From: an uncultured Desulfobacterium sp.
Lineage (GTDB): Bacteria > Desulfobacterota > Desulfobacteria > Desulfobacterales > Desulfobacteraceae
Direction: 5' to 3'
Length of the DNA stretch: 6,615 nucleotides
Assembly: GCA_937124525.1 (NCBI GenBank)
Contig: CAKZLA010000542.1
Coordinates: 1-6,615 of the forward strand
Below, piece after piece: positions 1 through 6,370 of the stretch. Below the pieces are notes generated by a model. The model searched no databases and had not been told where the DNA came from. It was given only the letters and a program-made list of their open reading frames with translations. How positions within the stretch are numbered: the stretch's first letter is position 1; each line of letters starts with the position of its first letter. The position numbers were made by a program, and so were the translations under genes.

Positions 1-690
1 AAGGCTCTCAATTTCCGCAAGAAATGCTCGCGGCAATTGACCGTGATGAACTGCTACACCATACCGCAACGCGCGAAGAGCGACGTGATTAATCCCAAGC
101 CACTCTTCACCAATTCTCAATGCCTTCTCAATTTGTTTACGATGGGTAATGTCAATGACCATGGTGCGGTATTCTTCAGGATTTCCATGTCCACCAGGGA
201 CAGCTACACTTTCAAGCTGCACGTCAAAAACGCTTCCCTCCTTTCTTTTGAGACGCAGTTCACAGATATGACGTATATCTGAATCACTGAGATCCCGCAG
301 GTGCTGGTAATAAATATCCTGGTCTTCAAAAATAATATGGGAAGAGAGCCGATTATTGATAAGGGACGATCTTTCGATTGACAACATGTCGGCAAAGGTC
401 AGGTTGGCCTTTTGTATCAATCCTCTTTTGCTGATCGTAAGATATCCCACTGGTGCGAAATCATAGAGTTCGATATAAAGTCTCTTTGATTCCCTAAGCT
501 CCTGCTGGGATAATTGCATTTCTTCATTCTGCATTTCCAGTTCAATCTGGGATATCTGGAGTTCATGGATGAGTTCCAAAAGATTTCCATTAAAATCTTT
601 TTCCGTGGGTTTCCCTTTGACAGCTATCATTTTTTCCGCCTGCCTGCGAAGTTCATTGAACTTTTCCTGGGACACCTTGTTGGAAATCAT
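1..690 (-). CDS. Coiled-coil/PAS sensory protein joined in frame to an SF2 helicase C-terminal fragment (partial, runs off left edge)
   Basis: The frame is open for 230 codons from the ATG at 690 to the window edge, with a GAGGAG ribosome site 4 nt upstream. Residues 1-70 are charged and helical (LIHELQISQIELEMQNEEMQ), the leader usual in PAS sensors that accompany CheB-CheR proteins. Residues about 71-187 form one PAS domain: FAPVGYLTIS, then CELRLKRKEGS, ending in the classic VIDITHRKQIEKAL. A second PAS, GGDEF or kinase domain would normally follow. Instead, residues from about 193 read EEWLGINH and GVAVHHGQLPRAFLAEIE. This resembles the 'YGVAfHhg.lP...r.eiE.lf' stretch in the second RecA domain of Ski2-like SF2 helicases. 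No first RecA domain (Walker A, DEAD/DEAH) precedes it, so a working helicase is unlikely. The sensory half is confident. The helicase match is from memory of the family and moderately confident. A real deletion fusion or an assembly chimera are both possible. Confidence 0.75.
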   Translation of the reverse strand, partial: MISNKVSQEKFNELRRQAEKMIAVKGKPTEKDFNGNLLELIHELQISQIELEMQNEEMQLSQQELRESKRLYIELYDFAPVGYLTISKRGLIQKANLTFADMLSIERSSLINNRLSSHIIFEDQDIYYQHLRDLSDSDIRHICELRLKRKEGSVFDVQLESVAVPGGHGNPEEYRTMVIDITHRKQIEKALRIGEEWLGINHVALRALRYGVAVHHGQLPRAFLAEIESL

Positions 691-694
691 ATTT

Positions 695-700
695 CTCCTC
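695..700 (-). promoter_or_regulatory. Shine-Dalgarno site of the PAS gene
   Basis: On the minus strand the sequence reads GAGGAG followed by AAAT and then the ATG at 690. This is the best ribosome-binding site in the window and fixes the start of the PAS protein. The 181 bp between this gene and the stop of the upstream PAS fragment at 872 contain no other clear gene or terminator, so the two genes could share a transcript. Confidence 0.7.
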
Positions 701-871
701 TTCAGTTGAGGTTACAGTTATCCTGCCTTCAATGCAATTGTTGAAGACACCAGACCTTTCTTACAAAAAAGGGGTTGGTCGATGCGGATTTACCGTTTAA
801 TCTGAACGGGAAGTTCTTTTTTCCAAATATCTGAAATTTGAAGATGGCACATCAATAATAGTTGCATCCCC

Positions 872-1603
872 TTAAGCAGGACTGATATGCTTTTCGGTTG
901 TGGCAATACCCTCAGGTTGTCCGTCAGTATCTTTTAATACGGTAACAACGAGTAATATATCAATAACCTTGCCATCTTTGGTCCTACGCAGGGTATTAAC
1001 TGTTCCGGTTGGTTCCCCTTTTTTAAGCCTACCCATGAGTGTCCTGGTTTCCTGTTTTTTTTCCTCTGGAATCATGTCAAAGACATTCATCTTTAACGCC
1101 TCATTCTCCGTATAACCATACATGTTTTGGGCACCTTTGTTCCAGGCTACAATATTGCCGTTAAAATCCTGGAGGGTTATGGCATCATTGGAGTCGGTGA
1201 TGACGGTGGCAAGTCGTCTGAGCTTTTGTTCATTTATTTTTATTCTGGTAATATCTTCAAAGGTGATAACCACGCCGTCAATGAGATTCTGGATTGTACG
1301 GTAAGGCAATATCCGCATTTTGAAAAACCGGTTATCATGGGTTTGCACCTCTTCTTCTGCCATGGCCAGGTCTTTGAGTACTTTTTTTGCATATTCAACA
1401 AGCTTAACCTTTTTCAGTTCCGTGGCGAAATGATAGATGGGCCTTCCGATATCCGCATCGCTTAGCGGGATCAACTCAACTGCTTTTGGGGTAAATCGCC
1501 TGATGGCAAGGTCAACATCAAGGAAAATCGTGGCGATCTGTGTTGAATCCAACAGATTTTTCATGTCGTCATTGATCTTTGACAGATCATTGATTCTACT
1601 CAA
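872..1603 (-). pseudogene. C-terminal two-PAS fragment of a CheB-CheR-PAS sensory protein
   Basis: This frame is the distal part of the same kind of protein whose N-terminal half ends at 1596. It opens with SRINDLSKINDDMKNLLDST, which in full-length relatives follows the long coiled coil after the CheR domain. Residues about 14-118 are the CheR-associated PAS domain (IATIFLDVDLAIRRFTP, ending VVITFEDITRIK). Residues about 122-238 are a second PAS domain (NDAITLQDFNGNIVAWNKGA, then LRRTKDGKVIDILL, ending GIATTEKHIS). The stop soon after suits family members without a kinase domain. The only start at the 5' end is a TTG at 1603 that overlaps the upstream TAG stop, and no Shine-Dalgarno precedes it. 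An ATG at 1564 also lacks one. It is probably not made as an independent protein, although coupled re-initiation at the TTGAGTAG overlap cannot be excluded. It would sense through PAS ligands in the cytoplasm and has no output domain. Confidence 0.75.
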
Positions 1604-2501
1604 AGGCTTCGGGGTCCCTGAAAAAACCGGTTACCCCAATCAAGAGATCCTTGAACAAGGTTTGGATCTCCTTACCGTTATTTTGGAGATATCTGACATA
1701 AGTGTCAATATCGTCTATCTGGTGCACATGCATCCGCATTTCAATCCGGCGGCAGATGGTATTTGTCTTATAGTTGGAAAAATCATGCTGGGTCTGGGAG
1801 CGTAACAGGATAAAAATTTTATGCAATGCTTTTTGAAATTTGTCTTCTTCAAGGTTGAGAATGGTTTTGGCTTGAGGATCGGCATGCCCGATGTATTTCA
1901 TGATCTGATTCGGCATTTTGTCAACCGGCAGGATATAATCGGCAAGGCCCGTTGCAATGGCACTTCTGGGCATACCATCATACTTGGCAGATGTTTCATC
2001 CTGCACCATGACCATCCCCATCTCACCTTTGATCTCTTTTAAACCCAGGGTTCCGTCTGTACCGGTGCCGGAAAGAATAATGGCAATGGCATTGGAACCC
2101 TGATCCTGGGCCAGAGATCTGAAAAAATTATCTATGGGAAGATTAAGTCCGCGGGACCTGGGCAATTGCAACAGATACAGGCTTCCATTTAAAATATTCA
2201 AATTTTTATTGGGCGGGATTACATAAACATGATCTGGTAAGAGTTTTTGGCCGTCTTCAACCTGGAGGACCTTCATCTTTGTCTGTTTGCTGATAAGTTC
2301 AGGCAGGAGACTGATATGGGTCGGATCCAGATGGGAGACCAAGACAAAGGCCATGCCATTGTCCGCCGGCATGGCTTTGAAAAAAGATTCATAGGCCTCA
2401 AGCCCGCCTGCCGATGCCCCTATGCCCACAATGGGAAATTTGGTTTCCATTGTGGGGCAGTGATTTTTTTTAGTTTTTGACAACTCATTTTTTTTTGTCA
2501 T
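1596..2501 (-). CDS. CheB-type methylesterase domain plus CheR N-terminal domain; truncated CheB-CheR fusion
   Basis: CheB removes methyl esters from glutamates of chemoreceptors and CheR adds them; fusions of both with PAS domains are a known sensory family. Residues about 22-200 are a complete CheB catalytic domain without a receiver domain: VGIGASAGG (Ser30), VLVSHLDPTH (His57) and LSGTGTDG (Asp149) supply the expected catalytic triad. Residues about 223-301 match the CheR N-terminal helical domain (TICRRIEMRMH, then LLIGVTGFFRDPEAFE). Translation stops right after FFRDPEAFE, so the S-adenosylmethionine-binding methyltransferase core is absent. Full-length relatives have roughly 300 more residues before the PAS part seen at 872-1603. 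The ATG at 2501 gives a Lys-rich 20-residue leader. It lacks a strong ribosome site, as does the alternative ATG at 2450. The esterase could still be active; methyltransferase activity should be lost. Domain calls are confident; whether the gene is functional is not known. Confidence 0.85.
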   Translation of the reverse strand: MTKKNELSKTKKNHCPTMETKFPIVGIGASAGGLEAYESFFKAMPADNGMAFVLVSHLDPTHISLLPELISKQTKMKVLQVEDGQKLLPDHVYVIPPNKNLNILNGSLYLLQLPRSRGLNLPIDNFFRSLAQDQGSNAIAIILSGTGTDGTLGLKEIKGEMGMVMVQDETSAKYDGMPRSAIATGLADYILPVDKMPNQIMKYIGHADPQAKTILNLEEDKFQKALHKIFILLRSQTQHDFSNYKTNTICRRIEMRMHVHQIDDIDTYVRYLQNNGKEIQTLFKDLLIGVTGFFRDPEAFE

Positions 2502-2893
2502 TGAAGCGTCTTTTGATACTATGGGTTTGATATTTGAATAGTTTTAACCCCATCGTTGCATAAAAAAGAAAAAAGAAGTAAATTCGAAGGGAAATAAGAA
2601 TCTTAGCCGGAAGCCACATCAACTAATATTCAAGTAAAGCACAGATTTTTACAAAATTCCATAAAATTTCTGAGATTTGAATTTGAAGATCAATAACTGT
2701 CCCCTTTTCCTGAATCATCGAGGGAGTTTTTAACTGCTTGTAATAATTTAATAGTATAGGGATTTGTAATTTTTAATATAAAATAAATGCAATCCAATTA
2801 TGAGCTGAAATAAAATATTAAGCCAAATCGAAACACCCGCCCAAAGGGCGCTAATTTAATTCATATCTGCGGAATCCCGCCAATTTTTTATAT
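2502..2893. other. AT-rich intergenic region, no gene recognised
   Basis: This stretch lies upstream of the leftward CheB-CheR gene and is clearly richer in A and T than the flanking genes. No ORF of convincing length or family likeness was found on either strand. A leftward promoter for the CheB-CheR gene should lie near 2510-2570, but no good -35/-10 pair could be picked out. Small hairpins exist, CGCCC-AAA-GGGCG at 2838-2850 and GCGG-AATC-CCGC at 2869-2880. The second is followed by a short T-run, so it could be a weak rightward terminator, but its 4-bp stem is too short to call. Confidence 0.5.
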
Positions 2894-3024
2894 GGGGCTT
2901 GGTCATAAGCTGGGCCACTATACGGGAGGTAGAATTTTACTCATCGCAACATATCGTAATGACATGATTTAATTTTTACCATTAAAATGCAATCACAAGG
3001 TGACCGACGTTATGACCAAGTCCC
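2894..3024. repeat. MITE-like element, 131 bp, with terminal inverted repeats
   Basis: The left end GGGGCTTGGTCATAA (2894-2908) is the reverse complement of the right end TTATGACCAAGTCCC (3010-3024) with one mismatch in 15. Extending inward to 25 bp (2894-2918 against 3000-3024) still gives 20 matches, which is what terminal inverted repeats of a transposable element look like. The 101 bp between the 15-bp cores carry no ORF of note, so this would be a non-autonomous element or a deletion relic. No clear target-site duplication is visible in the flanks, and the transposon family was not identified. A long-range cruciform or a regulatory inverted repeat is the alternative. Confidence 0.5.
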
Positions 3025-3026
3025 TG

Positions 3027-3035
3027 TGATATAAT
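3027..3035 (+). promoter_or_regulatory. Candidate extended -10 promoter for the helicase gene
   Basis: The sequence TGATATAAT matches the extended -10 consensus TGnTATAAT exactly. No good -35 hexamer sits 16-18 bp upstream, as is usual for extended -10 promoters. Transcription would start near 3042, giving a leader of about 90 nt before the ATG at 3133. It lies only 3 bp outside the right inverted repeat at 3010-3024, so that repeat may influence it. It is a consensus match only. Confidence 0.35.
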
Positions 3036-3132
3036 TTTAACACCGTTGGTTCATCGTTAATTGCCGGTCTCTGGCCAAAATAAATTTCATAATTTTCTTG
3101 ATTTTTTGTGGGTTTTTACAGATATTCAAACC

Positions 3133-5700
3133 ATGAATGAAACAACGCAAAGGGGTGCACAGACCCTGAAAAATTCAGAACTGGAACTGGCCCGGGAGTT
3201 TGTTCTACATACAGGGTGTAATCTGTTTCTGACAGGCAAGGCAGGCACCGGAAAAACCACCTTTTTACAAACTTTGGAAAAAGCCACAGCGAAGCAGGTG
3301 ATCGTCACCGCACCCACCGGAGTGGCGGCCATTAATGCGGGCGGAGTGACCCTGCATTCGTTTTTCCAGCTACCCTTTGGCCCCTTTGTGCCGGGAAGTG
3401 AAACCCAGGAGCATAACCGCCAGCGCATGTTTCGGTTCAGCCGGGAAAAACTAAAAATCATCCGATCCCTGGATCTCCTGGTAATAGATGAGATCAGTAT
3501 GGTGCGCTCGGATCTTCTGGATGCCGTGGATGCTGTGTTGCGCCGCCTTCGTCGCAATGAACGGCCCTTTGGCGGGGTGCAATTGCTCATGATCGGGGAT
3601 CTGCACCAGCTGCCGCCGGTGGTCAAGCAGGAAGAGTGGGGCCTTTTACAGCAATATTACGGCTCTCCCTATTTTTTCAGCAGCCTGGCCCTGCTGCAGA
3701 CGGAATTGATATCCATTGAACTACAGCATATTTACCGCCAGACCGATGCCCGTTTTATCAGGTTGCTCAATCAGGTCCGGGACAACTGCCTGGACCGGGA
3801 TGGCATTGAAGCGTTGAACCAACGTTATGAGCAAGGGTTCACCCCGGACCCGGACCAGGGATACATTACCCTTACCACCCATAATCTCACCGCAGAATCC
3901 ATCAACCACAACCGTTTAAAAGACATTAATGGAAAACCATCGGGCTTTGAAGCCGAAGTGTCCGGGGAGTTTCCCGGCCATAGTTTTCCCACCCCGGCCA
4001 ATTTGATCCTTAAAAAGGGAGCCCAGGTGATGTTCTTGCGCAATGATACATCGGCTGACAAACGGTACTTTAACGGTAAAATCGGCAAGATCACCACCAT
4101 GTCCCCGGAGGAGATCTGGATATCCTGTCCCGGAGAGAGCGATTCCATAAAAGTGGAACCAGTGGAGTGGGAAAATATTAAATACTCCATGGACGAAGAG
4201 AGCAAGGAGATCCAGACCGAAGTCATTGGTAAATTCAAGCAGTTTCCCTTAAAACTTGCCTGGGCCATCACCATCCATAAAAGCCAGGGCCTCACCTTTG
4301 ATAAAGCCGTTATTGAGGCAGGGGCTGCCTTTGCCCATGGGCAGGTGTATGTGGCCCTTAGTCGGTGCAGAACCCTTGAGGGCTTAGTGCTCAACTCCCC
4401 CATCCCGGCCCGGGGGATTGATGCAGATGGTACAATTCTTTCGTTTTTGTCCACGGCCCGGGAAAATCATCCATCATTGGAAAAACTGGAATCTGCCAGG
4501 ATTCAATTTCAGCAAGAGTTGCTGCTGGCGTGTTTTGATTTCAAACGCTTACAGAGCCGCTTTAATTATCTCACCGGGCTGTTATCGGGCAATGCAAGGG
4601 TGGTGCAAGTTTCCGGGGTCAGTGATATTCCAGGACTGCGGCAGATGGCCTGGCAGGATGTGTTTGGTGTCAGTGAAAAATTTAAACATCAGTTATTGGG
4701 TATTTTTGCCCAAGGCCATCTGCCCGAATCCCATGACCATACATTGGAGCGACTTGCCAAAGCATCTGGCTGGTTCCAGGACAAATTTTCCCTGTGCTTT
4801 GATGATATTGTAGAAAAACTGCATGTGCAAACGGATAATAAAGAACTTAGAAAAAAAATTGGTAATGCCTTAAACAACCTCAAGCAGGAAATCGTTGTCA
4901 AACGGGCTGGAATTCAATGCTGCGAAAATGGGTTTTCTCCGGCCCGGTACCAGCGGGCCGTGGCTGTGGCCGAAATTGATTTTGTGCCGGAAAAAGCCAA
5001 GTCCCAGACCCGTCCAAGCTATGGCGAGTCCGACATCGAGCACCCCGAGTTGTTCAAATCCATGATGGCATGGCGCAATCAAAAGGCCCAGGAGCTTGGC
5101 ATTGCCCATTTCCAGATTCTTCACCAGCGTGTGTTGATCCAAATTGTGGTGTGCCTTCCCGACAACAAAACGGATCTTAAAAAAATCAGCGGGGTGGGGC
5201 CAAAAACCATTGAAAACTATGGCGATGAGATTACAGCCATGGTCAAAGCCTACAGAAAAGCCAATAACATTGAAACGGTGATTTTAAATCCCCCCCGGGT
5301 GGTCCCCGAAGAGGTTTCCGGGGATAATGAAGATAAAAAAACCACCTCCAAATGGAAATCCGGGGGATCAGATACCCGCCAGGTTACTTTTGATTTGTTC
5401 GTTACCAAGGGTTTACCCGTGGCCCGCATTGCAGAAGAAAGGGGCCTTGTGGAAAGCACCATCCAGGGGCACCTGGCTTTTTTTGTGGAAAAAGGGGCAC
5501 TTGGGATTGAAAAGGTCATTGCCGGAGAAACACAAAAAATCATTGAAAAGGCCGTTGACAAAATCCAGAAAGAGTCTCAGGACCCGTCCGAGGTTCGGGG
5601 CGGTTTTATGAAATCCGTTAAAGAACAACTGGGGGATTCCTGTTCCTATGGTGATATCAGGCTGGTTCTGGCACATCTGAAGCACCAGGACTCTGAATAA
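3133..5700 (+). CDS. Pif1/RecD-like SF1 DNA helicase with HRDC and RecQ-type C-terminal HTH domains
   Basis: This is an 855-residue ATP-dependent DNA helicase, likely 5'-3' by analogy with Pif1. Numbered from the ATG at 3133, the motor shows Walker A GKAGTGKTT (35-43, Lys41), APTGVAA (motif Ia), Walker B VIDEIS with Asp119-Glu120, GDLHQLPP (motif III, about 155-162), WAITIHKSQGLTFD (from 377) and VALSRCR with the arginine finger Arg411. A middle region of about 200 residues has no clear family. Residues about 633-711 look like an HRDC domain (HPELFKSMMAWRNQKAQELG, then KISGVGPKTIENYG), a nucleic-acid-binding fold of RecQ helicases. Residues about 747-851 resemble the HTH domain that ends many RecQ proteins (TFDLFVTKGLPVARIAEERG, then TIQGHLAFFVEKG). 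A TTG at 3061 would add 24 unconvincing residues; neither start has a good ribosome site. It stands alone, with no partner gene on its strand. A role in replication or repair in the cytoplasm is inferred. Confidence 0.9.
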   Translation: MNETTQRGAQTLKNSELELAREFVLHTGCNLFLTGKAGTGKTTFLQTLEKATAKQVIVTAPTGVAAINAGGVTLHSFFQLPFGPFVPGSETQEHNRQRMFRFSREKLKIIRSLDLLVIDEISMVRSDLLDAVDAVLRRLRRNERPFGGVQLLMIGDLHQLPPVVKQEEWGLLQQYYGSPYFFSSLALLQTELISIELQHIYRQTDARFIRLLNQVRDNCLDRDGIEALNQRYEQGFTPDPDQGYITLTTHNLTAESINHNRLKDINGKPSGFEAEVSGEFPGHSFPTPANLILKKGAQVMFLRNDTSADKRYFNGKIGKITTMSPEEIWISCPGESDSIKVEPVEWENIKYSMDEESKEIQTEVIGKFKQFPLKLAWAITIHKSQGLTFDKAVIEAGAAFAHGQVYVALSRCRTLEGLVLNSPIPARGIDADGTILSFLSTARENHPSLEKLESARIQFQQELLLACFDFKRLQSRFNYLTGLLSGNARVVQVSGVSDIPGLRQMAWQDVFGVSEKFKHQLLGIFAQGHLPESHDHTLERLAKASGWFQDKFSLCFDDIVEKLHVQTDNKELRKKIGNALNNLKQEIVVKRAGIQCCENGFSPARYQRAVAVAEIDFVPEKAKSQTRPSYGESDIEHPELFKSMMAWRNQKAQELGIAHFQILHQRVLIQIVVCLPDNKTDLKKISGVGPKTIENYGDEITAMVKAYRKANNIETVILNPPRVVPEEVSGDNEDKKTTSKWKSGGSDTRQVTFDLFVTKGLPVARIAEERGLVESTIQGHLAFFVEKGALGIEKVIAGETQKIIEKAVDKIQKESQDPSEVRGGFMKSVKEQLGDSCSYGDIRLVLAHLKHQDSE

Positions 5701-5761
5701 CGGCCATGTCGGCCCACCTGCACAATAAAGGGAGCAATTCAACAGTTTAGATTTTAGATTC

Positions 5762-5998
5762 TTATCTCTGATATTTAAAACTTGATCGCCTGTTGACCGT
5801 TATGCCGAATTTCTTCATCTTTCGAAAAGCGGTTGCCTGACTTGTCCCTAAACGTGCAGCAAGTTCGATGGAGGAACGGCACCCTGCCGCAGCCTTCGTG
5901 ATCAGCTTTTTTTCATACCTGTCCATAGCGGCCTGGAAAAACACTGACGACTCATGGGGATATTCATCAATTACTTTTTCTACCTGGGGAGCATTCAT
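5762..5998 (-). CDS. Orphan TyrR/Fis-type helix-turn-helix DNA-binding protein, or tail of a lost sigma-54 activator
   Basis: The 78-residue frame ends with a clear TyrR-like DNA-binding domain: YEKKLITKAAAG, then SSIELAARLGTSQATAFRK and MKKFGI. This is the form that closes sigma-54-dependent enhancer-binding proteins ('YEk.li..al...gs...aA..LGvsqsT..RKlkkyGi'). Those proteins need a central AAA+ domain of about 240 residues; here the frame upstream of the ATG at 5998 shows none and overlaps rightward genes. No Shine-Dalgarno precedes 5998. An internal ATG at 5926 has a weak AGG 5 nt upstream and would give about 54 residues, still including the whole HTH. It converges with the helicase gene, leaving 61 bp (5701-5761) without a clear terminator. 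The HTH call is confident; whether it is a living small regulator or a remnant is open. Confidence 0.6.
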   Translation of the reverse strand: MNAPQVEKVIDEYPHESSVFFQAAMDRYEKKLITKAAAGCRSSIELAARLGTSQATAFRKMKKFGITVNRRSSFKYQR

Positions 5999-6028
5999 GC
6001 TTATTTCACGGCCCACACTGCTCTGAAC

Positions 6029-6367
6029 ATGATCTTCTCCATTGCCGTGGGAGGATTCCTTGGAAGTGCCCTGGGGGGAGTTGCATTTATGTATGTGTAC
6101 CTGCGCCACCAGCCCCCCCAAGAGGATGATCCCGCCCCTGCCGGAGAAATGCTTGAAGCGTCGCACCCACATCCCCTCCTGCCCCGCCCCCCGCAAAATC
6201 TGCCCCAGGGACAGTCCTCGCAATCTCCAGCAGCCCCCCATTTGAAACCCGACCCTGACATTGACCTTTTTCCTGCTGCGGACACTGCAGCAGGAATCAA
6301 AGCCGCTCAAATAAGAAATCTGGAAAAAAAAATAAACGCATTGAAAAACAAAAAAAAAGGCAACTGA
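6029..6367 (+). CDS. Small single-TM, proline-rich protein of unknown function
   Basis: The family is not recognised. From the ATG at 6029 the protein has 112 residues. An N-terminal membrane helix covers about residues 1-26 (IAVGGFLGSALGGVAFMYVY, rich in small residues) and is followed by Arg-His. A long Pro/Gln-rich, probably disordered stretch follows (about 28-75), and a Lys-rich, coiled-coil-prone tail ends the protein (IRNLEKKINALKNKKK). It would be a membrane-anchored protein with its tail probably in the cytoplasm, judging by the positive charge after the helix. It stops 3 bp before rbgA, which suggests co-transcription and translational coupling. An in-frame ATG at 5954 would add 25 residues but overlap the opposite-strand HTH gene; neither start has a clear ribosome site. 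The N-terminus is therefore uncertain. Confidence 0.6.
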   Translation: MIFSIAVGGFLGSALGGVAFMYVYLRHQPPQEDDPAPAGEMLEASHPHPLLPRPPQNLPQGQSSQSPAAPHLKPDPDIDLFPAADTAAGIKAAQIRNLEKKINALKNKKKGN

Positions 6368-6370
6368 CCC

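Noticed and set aside
1590..1612. Programmed frameshift joining the CheB and PAS frames
   Set aside because: There is no slippery heptamer at the overlap, and the CheR core is physically absent, so a frameshift would not restore the normal protein.
2691..2708. AAAAGGGGACAGTTATTG (minus strand), reminiscent of repeat ends seen near Y1-type transposases
   Set aside because: There is no second copy, no transposase and no inverted partner in the window; the resemblance is only from memory.
2869..2890. GCGG-AATC-CCGC hairpin followed by a short T-run as a terminator
   Set aside because: The stem is only 4 bp and no rightward gene ends upstream of it.
3061..3132. N-terminal extension of the helicase from a TTG at 3061
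   Set aside because: The 24 added residues show no family likeness, the TTG has no ribosome site, and it would leave a leader of only about 19 nt after the predicted promoter. The ATG at 3133 sits just before the homologous region.
5701..5761. GGCC-ATGTC-GGCC as a terminator between the convergent genes
   Set aside because: The stem is 4 bp with no T-run immediately after it; nothing better was found in the 61-bp gap.
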